Shown here one piece after another: positions 1-5,465 of a stretch of 5,726 nucleotides of DNA (the first letter of the stretch is position 1; every line of letters starts with the position of its first letter). The notes below the pieces were generated by a model. It worked only from the letters and a program-made list of their open reading frames with translations, had not been told where the DNA came from and did not search any database. The DNA comes from Desulfurococcales archaeon (lineage in GTDB: Archaea; Thermoproteota; Thermoprotei_A; Sulfolobales; Desulfurococcaceae), in contig WAML01000243.1 in the NCBI GenBank assembly GCA_015522345.1, positions 1 to 5,726 of the forward strand. The letters run 5' to 3'. Made by a program: the position numbers and the translations under genes.

Positions 1-1
1 A

Positions 2-325
2 GTTATTGTTGAAGGTACTGTGAAAGAATATAATGTAGTTTCGCCTCATAGACATGGGAAGTATAAATATGTATACATAGAGTTAAGTGAAGAAGTTAAG
101 CCTTTTGACAAAAAAGGTAGAGTGCCTAGGCCTGGCATAATTGAGGGATTTGAAGTAAATTATCAAGACATGGGGTTCGAAGAATACTTGACTATAGTTA
201 CTCCCGGAGCTTTTCTCTATCAATACATTATATTAACAACTAGTATGTTAACTATATGCTTGAGCGCTAAAAAAGAAGCTTATATTGATCTAGAGAATAA
301 TGTGGTTACAATATATGTTGTCTAA
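2..325 (+). CDS. Unrecognised protein, C-terminal part (5' end outside window)
   Basis: I do not recognise this protein. The frame is open to the left edge and gives 107 visible residues ending at TAA (323-325). A GTG at 20-22 preceded by GAAGGT (11-16) could be a start and would give a 101-residue protein. However, the upstream residues (VIVEGT) read naturally into VKEYNVV, so I think the gene begins outside the window. The visible part has short alternating hydrophobic stretches suggestive of beta strands (VIVEGTV, YKYVYIEL, EYLTIVT). A Pro/Gly-rich loop (GRVPRPG) follows, then one hydrophobic stretch (FLYQYIILTTSMLTICL, about 20 residues before AKKEAYIDL) that could be a buried core or a single membrane segment. 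There are no catalytic motifs or metal ligands I can name. It converges on the kinase gene across an 80-bp gap. That it is a real gene is likely from length and codon use; its function is unknown. Confidence 0.6.
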   Translation, partial: VIVEGTVKEYNVVSPHRHGKYKYVYIELSEEVKPFDKKGRVPRPGIIEGFEVNYQDMGFEEYLTIVTPGAFLYQYIILTTSMLTICLSAKKEAYIDLENNVVTIYVV

Positions 326-336
326 GTACAGGTTTA

Positions 337-390
337 TCTGTAAGGCCGGAAATCATCATATATGTCAGTTAATCCAGCGTTCTTCATCTA
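337..390 (-). ncRNA. Candidate C/D box guide sRNA
   Basis: Read on the minus strand, the gap just after the kinase stop contains an exact internal D'/C' pair. CTGA lies at 368-365, then a 5-nt spacer, then ATGATGA at 359-353. Twelve nucleotides further is CAGA (340-337), a one-mismatch D box. On the other side, 15 nt before D', is TAGATGA (390-384), a C box that keeps the GATGA core. The order C, guide, D', short spacer, C', 12-nt guide, D is that of archaeal 2'-O-methylation guide RNAs, and 12 nt is the usual guide length. Weak points are the degenerate outer C and D boxes, the long 15-nt D' guide and a poor terminal stem. By the fifth-nucleotide rule the D guide (TTTCCGGCCTTA) would target a G in UAAGGCC. 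I could not recognise the rRNA or tRNA target from memory. It could be processed from the 3' end of the kinase mRNA. Confidence 0.38.
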
Positions 391-405
391 TATAGTGAAT
401 AATTA

Positions 406-1212
406 TTACTCACTAATAATGGTTCCTACAATGTTTCTATATCCTAGTATAGCTTTTACGGCATTTTCTATATTATAGCCTGATACAATGAAGCTTTTAA
501 TACCATATTCTCTTGCTAGACTATACAATAGTCTTATTTTAGAATACATGCCGCCAGTTACATCTATGCCGTAAGATTCTCCAATAATGGACATCACATG
601 ATCAATGTTGTCTTTATTTATTAATGGTATTAATTTAGCGTCACTGTATATAATTGGATCTCTATCGTAAACGCCTGTAACTCTTTCTAGGAAAACAAGT
701 CTAGAGGGCTTTATCAAGGGTATTAATAGCCTAAATAATTCTTCTGTAGAAAGAACCTCATATACATTGTCGTAGTCGTATATACATTCTCCATATATTA
801 AGGGAATAAACTTCTTTTTAAGAGCTTCTTTGATTAACTCAATTCCTTCTTTAACAACTCTATAGTTACTACTATTCTTGTATACAAGTAAGCTAGTCTG
901 AAAAGAGAGTATTGGGAGCCCCCGTTCTATGAAAAAATCTGCTAGAATGCTATTGAGTTTCCTAGTGGCATTTCTACATAGAACGAGAGCATGTTCTTTA
1001 TCCTTATCCCTCATAATACTAACTACTGTGTGTGCAAAAGAACCTCCTCCATGACCAACAACTATATTTACTTTATCGTACACTCTACTCAATATTGTTG
1101 AAGTGCTTTCTAAAGCTTTGTAATCAATGCTAAATGGTTTATCCTTATAAGTTATAAACGATCCCCCTACTTTTATAAACACTGTTTCTCTATTTAGTCC
1201 CTTGTCGCCCAA
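406..1212 (-). CDS. Isopentenyl phosphate kinase-like protein (amino acid kinase fold)
   Basis: Members of this family phosphorylate isopentenyl phosphate to isopentenyl diphosphate with ATP, in the cytoplasm, as the last step of the archaeal mevalonate route to lipids and polyprenyl carriers. With the TTG start at 1212 the protein has 268 residues, close to the usual 245-265. It shows the ATP-site strand IKVGGS (13-18) followed by ITYKDKP; HGGGSFAH (54-61), whose last His (61) aligns with the substrate-phosphate His of the M. jannaschii enzyme; and DVTGGM with Lys 225 (217-225). Oddities against the family as I remember it: FGH is FAH, the GDD motif is TEE (156-158), and HGD is YGE (140-142). 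The acidic charge is kept in both changes. An ATG at 1368 would add 52 unrelated residues and overlap the divergent gene, so I reject it. TTG has GGGGAT four bases upstream; GTG at 1182 is the alternative (258 residues). Kinase family is sure, substrate likely. Confidence 0.8.
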   Translation of the reverse strand: MGDKGLNRETVFIKVGGSFITYKDKPFSIDYKALESTSTILSRVYDKVNIVVGHGGGSFAHTVVSIMRDKDKEHALVLCRNATRKLNSILADFFIERGLPILSFQTSLLVYKNSSNYRVVKEGIELIKEALKKKFIPLIYGECIYDYDNVYEVLSTEELFRLLIPLIKPSRLVFLERVTGVYDRDPIIYSDAKLIPLINKDNIDHVMSIIGESYGIDVTGGMYSKIRLLYSLAREYGIKSFIVSGYNIENAVKAILGYRNIVGTIISE

Positions 1213-1216
1213 TAGT

Positions 1217-1222
1217 ATCCCC
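1217..1222 (-). promoter_or_regulatory. Ribosome binding site that decides the kinase start
   Basis: GGGGAT ends four bases before the TTG at 1212. The dphB site in this window (GGAGGAT) has the same spacing. GTG at 1182 has no comparable site (upstream it reads AATAGAGAAACA), so this favours TTG as the start. Confidence 0.5.
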
Positions 1223-1280
1223 GTAATATTATATTCATTAGTACAGTGTTTGGGTAGATTCTCTAAAGATACTCTTGTGC

Positions 1281-1296
1281 TATATACTATATATAT
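1281..1296 (+). promoter_or_regulatory. TATA box for the glycosyltransferase-dphB-radical SAM operon
   Basis: The stretch TATATACTATATATAT lies upstream of the ATG at 1318. The best box, CTATATATAT (1287-1296), is centred about 26 bases before that ATG. This is the normal archaeal distance from TATA to transcription start, so it predicts a leaderless transcript beginning at or next to the start codon. No ribosome binding site is seen before 1318, which fits. Confidence 0.55.
1281..1296 (-). promoter_or_regulatory. Possible TATA box for the kinase gene (shared element)
   Basis: On the minus strand the same element reads ATATATATAGTATATA. A box centred near 1287 would start transcription near 1260 and leave a leader of about 50 nt before the TTG at 1212. 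Such a leader fits the presence of a ribosome binding site there. A second AT-rich stretch (AATATAATA, about 1234-1226) could be an alternative, but it would start transcription downstream of 1212. Confidence 0.35.
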
Positions 1297-1317
1297 GCCA
1301 TCGAGAAAAGTGATAAT

Positions 1318-2679
1318 ATGGGGGGTATAAAGACTCCTATGTTGAAAATAGTTGTTAGCGACTCTCATAAATACTACATACTACTAATCATACTAGTGTT
1401 TTCAATACTATTCTTTATAGCTCCTTCATCGTGGCAATATGATGATGTAAAATACTTTATTGAATGGTATGATACTGCTTTAGAATATGGTATTTTACAG
1501 GTGTATAAATTTGCATCGAAAGCCGCGTATCCTCCTTTGTCTATACTTTTCTTTATATCCTTTTATGGAATAGCTCTATCTATTAATAATGACAATATAC
1601 TTTTTATAAGGTTAATCACGAAAATACCTCTAATAATATCCTTTTTCGCCATACTTCATATAATTTATAAAAATAAAGGTTTTAAAGGAGCATTGCTTTG
1701 GAGCATATGTTATGCAGGTTATGGTGTATTAATTAGTTATCAATTTGATCTAATAACAAGTCTATTCCTACTATTATCTTACTTATACATAGTTAGAGAC
1801 AAGCCTGTTTATTCTGCTATAGCGTTTTCAATAGCTGTTTTAACTAAACAAATGGTGATCTTACTAGCTCCTTTCTACATAATTTACTTTATAAAGAAGA
1901 GTTTAAGGGATAGCGTTAAGAAATTTATTGCAACATCTATTCTAGTTTTAGTAATTATAGTCTTGCCGTTCTTTTTAGTAGATCCTATAAAATTCATTGA
2001 TAAAGTCATATTATTTCACGCTAATAGGCTTCCACAAGCCCTAAGCCTCTATACAATACCTCTATATATAACTGATTATAGGTACTGGCTAATACCAGAT
2101 TTCATAACGTATATTTGGCTACCAATATTTCTAGCATTCTATATAGCTGAAGTGTACCTTGGTTATCACTTAGATTACTCAGTTGATGGAGATAAAAAAC
2201 TCTTGTATATGATAACACTAGTTTTGATATCGATGGTGTTTCTTAATAAAGTTGGAAATCCACAGTATTATCTATGGTTTGCTCCATTTATTCCACTAAT
2301 TGCAATTAATAGTAATGGTAGAGACGATAAACTCTTATACTATAGCTATATAATGGCTCCTATATTCTCAATGATTATATACACTATAGTATTCAAGTAT
2401 AGTGCAGCTGTTGTATCAGGTTTCTTATTCGTTCCCGAGGATATGGCATATATTGATGCATATAGAATGTTTATAAATTCTATAAAAGGTAATCCCTACA
2501 ATATAGCATTAACTATACTTGTTTATCACCAAGATAACTTCTATACTCTTTTCTACACTATATACCATATTCATTCACTAATACTTGTAGGTTTAACATT
2601 AACTTATAATTCGCTATTAATTTTAATGGCCTATAGATTATTTAAGGTGTATCTTCGTAGTAATAGGAGCTTACTTTAA
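1318..2679 (+). CDS. GT-C superfamily integral membrane glycosyltransferase (PIG-M/GT87-like)
   Basis: This 453-residue membrane protein has about ten to twelve hydrophobic segments, for example 19-35, 74-90, 95-117, 145-159, 166-191, 203-221, 263-280, 294-309, 316-330, 338-358 and 415-440. After the first segment an extracellular loop carries YDD (41-43) and later AYPPLSI (70-76). Both are placed like the acidic motif and Pro-rich loop of GT-C enzymes that use polyprenyl-phosphate sugars. TKQMVILLAPF (176-186) and especially NKVGNPQYYLWF (310-321) match blocks I know from PIG-M mannosyltransferases and bacterial GT87 (DUF2029) proteins. The likely role is transfer of a hexose, perhaps mannose, from a dolichyl-phosphate sugar to a glycan or lipid on the outer face of the membrane. 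It lacks the WWDYG motif, so it is not AglB. It heads the operon; ATG 1318 suits leaderless translation, with ATG 1339 as an alternative. The fold is well supported; donor and acceptor are unknown. Confidence 0.75.
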   Translation: MGGIKTPMLKIVVSDSHKYYILLIILVFSILFFIAPSSWQYDDVKYFIEWYDTALEYGILQVYKFASKAAYPPLSILFFISFYGIALSINNDNILFIRLITKIPLIISFFAILHIIYKNKGFKGALLWSICYAGYGVLISYQFDLITSLFLLLSYLYIVRDKPVYSAIAFSIAVLTKQMVILLAPFYIIYFIKKSLRDSVKKFIATSILVLVIIVLPFFLVDPIKFIDKVILFHANRLPQALSLYTIPLYITDYRYWLIPDFITYIWLPIFLAFYIAEVYLGYHLDYSVDGDKKLLYMITLVLISMVFLNKVGNPQYYLWFAPFIPLIAINSNGRDDKLLYYSYIMAPIFSMIIYTIVFKYSAAVVSGFLFVPEDMAYIDAYRMFINSIKGNPYNIALTILVYHQDNFYTLFYTIYHIHSLILVGLTLTYNSLLILMAYRLFKVYLRSNRSLL

Positions 2680-2696
2680 CACTGATGACTAAGTAA

Positions 2697-2703
2697 GGAG
2701 GAT
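2697..2703 (+). promoter_or_regulatory. Ribosome binding site of dphB
   Basis: GGAGGAT, the strongest Shine-Dalgarno sequence in the window, lies four bases before the ATG at 2708. It sits inside the 28-bp spacer after the glycosyltransferase stop. This supports translation of dphB as an internal cistron of a shared mRNA. Confidence 0.75.
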
Positions 2704-2707
2704 CCCT

Positions 2708-3577
2708 ATGTTATATTTCGTCGGAATAGGTCCTTCGCTTAAATATCTATCTTTAAAAGCTATTGAAATCTTGAGTACTGTAGATAAAATAATTGTTGAT
2801 ACATATACAAGTATTATACCAGACTTCACTATAGATAATTTATTAAAAACCATAGATATTAGAGATCATGATAAAATTATTTTAGCTAAAAGAAGCGATC
2901 TTGAGGGAAAGAATATATCACGTATTGTTGAAGAAGCAAAGTATATGGATATAGCTATATTGGTTCCTGGCGATCCTTTTATAGCTACAACTCATGATGC
3001 AATTAGACTTCATGCTTTAGAGAACAATGTTTCTGTTAAAGTTGTTTATAACGTTAGCATATACTCTTTAGCTGCAAGTGCTACTGGTCTGCAAGCCTAT
3101 AAATTCGGTAAAACAGTTACTTTAGTGTATCCTGAAGAATTTACTCCAATAAGTACACTTGAGACTATATACCATAATTTAATGCAGGGTCTTCATACAC
3201 TAGTCTTATTGGATATTAGAGTTGAAGAACAACGTATAATGAATATTAGAGAAGCAGTACCAATAATTACTGAGCTAGAAAATAAAATAGTAGGTTATAG
3301 TATATTAGAGAACGTATTAGCAGTTGGTGTTGCTAGACTAGGTACAGATGAAGAATATATTAAAGCAGATAAACTTGGCAATCTAGCTAAATACAATTAT
3401 CCTCCACCACCACACAGTATAGTTATTGTAGGGTATCCTCACCCTATAGAATTAGATCTATTAAAATATCTAGGGCATATGGATAAGGAAACATATGAGT
3501 ATTTTCAACAGAGAAACGTCTATCAAGAGATCATTAAGAATGTTAATAAGGCTTTAAAGGAAATAGAGAAGATATAG
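2708..3577 (+). CDS. dphB: Diphthine synthase (SAM-dependent methyltransferase of diphthamide synthesis)
   Basis: DphB (Dph5) methylates the modified histidine of elongation factor 2 with S-adenosylmethionine. The archaeal enzyme adds three methyl groups to give diphthine, the precursor of diphthamide. The 289-residue protein belongs to the tetrapyrrole methylase fold: MLYFVGIGPS at the N-terminus, TYTS (32-35), GDPFIATTH (88-96), GLQAYKFG (127-134), GLHTLVLLDI (161-170), VARLGTDEE (208-216) and PPPPHSIVIVG (232-242). The segment after the glycine-rich start (SLKYLSLKAIEIL) lacks the Asp-Ile-Thr common elsewhere, but it resembles the crenarchaeal form I recall from Sulfolobus. The C-terminal 35 residues or so form a charged, probably helical extension, making it slightly longer than most family members. 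The start is fixed by a strong ribosome binding site. It sits in the middle of a three-gene operon, with no obvious functional link to the upstream membrane enzyme. Identification is very sure. Confidence 0.95.
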   Translation: MLYFVGIGPSLKYLSLKAIEILSTVDKIIVDTYTSIIPDFTIDNLLKTIDIRDHDKIILAKRSDLEGKNISRIVEEAKYMDIAILVPGDPFIATTHDAIRLHALENNVSVKVVYNVSIYSLAASATGLQAYKFGKTVTLVYPEEFTPISTLETIYHNLMQGLHTLVLLDIRVEEQRIMNIREAVPIITELENKIVGYSILENVLAVGVARLGTDEEYIKADKLGNLAKYNYPPPPHSIVIVGYPHPIELDLLKYLGHMDKETYEYFQQRNVYQEIIKNVNKALKEIEKI

Positions 3578-3591
3578 TCCTTAACTAACTA

Positions 3592-3597
3592 GTGGGA
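3592..3597 (+). promoter_or_regulatory. Ribosome binding site of the radical SAM gene
   Basis: GTGGGA (running into T, giving GTGGGAT) lies eight bases before the ATG at 3606, in the 28-bp spacer after dphB. It is weaker than the dphB site but supports this start; no other in-frame start lies nearby. Confidence 0.45.
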
Positions 3598-3605
3598 TAC
3601 ATAGT

Positions 3606-4583
3606 ATGAATATTTTAGAAAAACCAGAATGGATTATTTGGATAATAACTCCTTATTGCAACCTTAGATGTACACATTGTTATGCATCGATTTACTTTAA
3701 TGAACAACAGCTTAAGTTCAATGATGTAAAGAAAGTAATTGATGACGCTAGTGAAGCTGGTGTAGAACATATCAATTATACTGGAGGAGAGCCTTTTGTT
3801 CGAAGAGATATAAAAGATATATTAAAGTATACAATAGACTCTGGAGTAACAGCAAGTGTATTTACGAATGCTACACTACTTAGTGATGAAGATGTACGTT
3901 TTCTTTATAAAAACGATATACCTGTTTACACAAGCTTAGATGCTTCTACGAAGGAATTATATGAAAAAATTAGAGGACGAGGTACCTGGAATATATTATT
4001 GACCAACATATCTAAGATGGTTAATAATAATATAGACCTCCATGTCAATATATCTATTAATAAAATTAACTGGTTTGATGTAGGAAGTATTATTGAAAAA
4101 CTTGTTAAACTAGGTATACACAAGATATCTATAATACCTACAATGCCCGTTGGTAGAGCATTAAGGAATAAAGTGTATATAGATAGCTATCATTTTATCA
4201 AGGCACTAAAAATAGCTGAAGAATATGCTAGTATGTATGGCCTCACTATTAGCGTTTGGTGTACGCCTTTTATTCAAAGAATAGAATGGGCTAAGCACTT
4301 GATTGGAGGAAATTGTCTATACTGGAACGTACTAGACATTACTCCTTCGGGAGACGTAGTTTTATGCGATGTACTCGGTATTAAAGTAGCTAATGTACTT
4401 AAAGATGGAGTTCTTGGTGCTTGGAATAAACTCAATAAGTCACTCTATATGAAAGAAATATTTAAGATACCAAGTAAATGCACCTTATGTCCTATAGTAG
4501 GCTATTGTAGAGGAGGATGTTATGCAAGGAGATATATACTTAGTAAAAAATTTGATGAAAAAGATCCGTTATGTCCATATTAA
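3606..4583 (+). CDS. Radical SAM protein with SPASM domain, substrate unknown
   Basis: This 325-residue protein carries the radical SAM signature CNLRCTHCY (Cys 18, 22, 25), which binds the 4Fe-4S cluster that splits SAM to a 5'-deoxyadenosyl radical. The SAM-binding motif TGGEP follows at 59-63, and TNAT (87-90) and LDAS (111-114) at the expected barrel strands. The C-terminal part is a textbook SPASM domain with seven cysteines: C237, C254 (preceded by GDVVL), then C292-x2-C295-x5-C301-x3-C305 and C323, enough for two auxiliary clusters. SPASM proteins include peptide maturases (PqqE, anaerobic sulfatase-maturating enzymes) and the haem-pathway enzymes AhbC, AhbD and NirJ. Nothing visible here chooses between them, and no small precursor peptide gene, sulfatase or haem gene is next to it. 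It is the last gene of the operon, 28 bp after dphB. The domain call is very sure; the reaction is unknown. Confidence 0.9.
   Translation: MNILEKPEWIIWIITPYCNLRCTHCYASIYFNEQQLKFNDVKKVIDDASEAGVEHINYTGGEPFVRRDIKDILKYTIDSGVTASVFTNATLLSDEDVRFLYKNDIPVYTSLDASTKELYEKIRGRGTWNILLTNISKMVNNNIDLHVNISINKINWFDVGSIIEKLVKLGIHKISIIPTMPVGRALRNKVYIDSYHFIKALKIAEEYASMYGLTISVWCTPFIQRIEWAKHLIGGNCLYWNVLDITPSGDVVLCDVLGIKVANVLKDGVLGAWNKLNKSLYMKEIFKIPSKCTLCPIVGYCRGGCYARRYILSKKFDEKDPLCPY
4545..4562 (-). terminator. Possible T-tract terminator of the phosphorylase gene
   Basis: On the minus strand, T5 (4562-4558) and T6 (4550-4545) lie about 40-60 nt past the phosphorylase stop, within the 3' end of the convergent radical SAM gene. 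Archaeal termination often uses such T tracts without a hairpin. The same bases are forced by Lys codons (KK and EKD) of the opposite gene, so the call is weak. Confidence 0.3.
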
Positions 4584-4603
4584 TTACATAGTATTTATTA
4601 GAC

Positions 4604-5347
4604 TTATTGAGTAGATTCATGTTCTATTTCATGAAATACATCAAGTACCGCTAAAGCTATCTTCTTAAACACGTCCTTAAGCTCAGCTGTTGTAGCAAAT
4701 TTAGGTTCTTTCTCCATCTCTAAGAGATTATCGCTTACTACAAGAACACATGCAGCTCTCCATCTCCTCATCCAGGCTAGCGTAAATAGTGTTGAGCACT
4801 CCATTTCAACAGCTATAACTCCTTTTTCTGCCCATTTTTTAGCAAATTCTGGGTCTTCTGCATAAAAGGCATCGCTACTAAATACTGGTCCACTATGGTA
4901 TTTAATACCATGTTTTTTAAGAGATTCCATGATTTTATATGTAAGAAGAGGATCTGCACCATTAGCCATACATACGCCACTAAAGTACTGGCCTACAGTA
5001 CCTCCTGGATAATGTGCTGCTGATGAAGCTACTACTACTTCTCCTATCTTTAACTCAGGTAAGAATCCTCCACAAGTACCTAAACGTACAAATATTTTGC
5101 CACCAAGCATACCCAATTCTTCAAAAGCTATAGCAGCACTAGGTCCGCCAATTCCATGAGCTGCTATAGTCACAGGTAATCCTTTATAATAACCTGTTAC
5201 TACTAAATAGCCTCTATGTTCATTAACTACTCGAGGCTTCTCCAAGAACTCTGATAATACTTTTACTCTACCTGGATCACCAACTACAATAACATATTTA
5301 GAAACATCACCCTTTTTAGCAATGATATGGAATGGGGGGCCACTCAT
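4604..5347 (-). CDS. Purine nucleoside phosphorylase, probably 5'-methylthioadenosine phosphorylase
   Basis: The enzyme splits a purine nucleoside with phosphate into free base and (deoxy)ribose 1-phosphate. In this subgroup the favoured substrate is often 5'-methylthioadenosine from polyamine synthesis. It is 247 residues long, the normal size of the hexameric PNP/UDP family. It shows the phosphate loop VVGDPGR (21-27), HGIGGPS (64-70), Arg 88 with LGTCGG (88-94), VFSSDAFYAED (155-165), AVEMECSTLFTL (179-190, the ribose-binding Met-Glu) and VVSDNL (203-208) with the catalytic Asp 206. These blocks and HIIAKKG at the N-terminus match the Sulfolobus solfataricus MTA phosphorylase I remember. 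The Asp-Asn after Ser points to a purine rather than a uridine substrate. It has its own promoter and converges on the radical SAM gene with 20 bp between stops. Family is sure; the exact nucleoside (MTA, adenosine, inosine, guanosine) is not settled. Confidence 0.92.
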   Translation of the reverse strand: MSGPPFHIIAKKGDVSKYVIVVGDPGRVKVLSEFLEKPRVVNEHRGYLVVTGYYKGLPVTIAAHGIGGPSAAIAFEELGMLGGKIFVRLGTCGGFLPELKIGEVVVASSAAHYPGGTVGQYFSGVCMANGADPLLTYKIMESLKKHGIKYHSGPVFSSDAFYAEDPEFAKKWAEKGVIAVEMECSTLFTLAWMRRWRAACVLVVSDNLLEMEKEPKFATTAELKDVFKKIALAVLDVFHEIEHESTQ

Positions 5348-5370
5348 ACTTTAAACACCTTAGTAAATAC

Positions 5371-5379
5371 TTATTTAAA
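5371..5379 (-). promoter_or_regulatory. TATA box of the phosphorylase gene
   Basis: TTTAAATAA on the minus strand is centred about 28 bases before the ATG at 5347, predicting transcription from within a few bases of the start codon. A second candidate (CTTTTAAT, about 5396-5389) would give a short leader containing AAGGTG (5362-5357), a weak ribosome binding site ten bases before the ATG. Either could be used. Confidence 0.5.
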
Positions 5380-5465
5380 CACTCAATATTAAAAGCTATA
5401 TTCGAATAAAACGCTACAAGTATTTCATTGAATGCTCTTAAAGTACTATATTAATGGGCATGTTT

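Noticed and set aside
1320..1325. G6 run directly after ATG 1318, and a matching G6 at 5334-5339 in the start of the phosphorylase gene
   Set aside because: Both are explained by Gly or Pro codons (MGG; GPP). The first is 13 bases from ATG 1339, too far to be its ribosome binding site.
1213..1368. N-terminal extension of the kinase to ATG 1368
   Set aside because: The added 52 residues do not resemble the family, overlap the divergent gene by 51 bp and cross its TATA box.
2683..2689. CTGATGA, resembling a C box, in the spacer before dphB
   Set aside because: The first base is not a purine, no D box at suitable spacing follows, and the 28-bp spacer already contains the dphB ribosome binding site.
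3926..4123. 65-codon minus-strand open frame inside the radical SAM gene
   Set aside because: It lies wholly within a gene with strong family motifs, has no promoter or ribosome binding site, and its translation is low-complexity hydrophobic sequence typical of an antisense shadow.
5348..5465. Possible small gene or RNA in the 118-bp gap before the phosphorylase
   Set aside because: The gap is AT-rich with the phosphorylase TATA box and scattered T4 runs; I found no supported coding frame, C/D box pair or hairpin.
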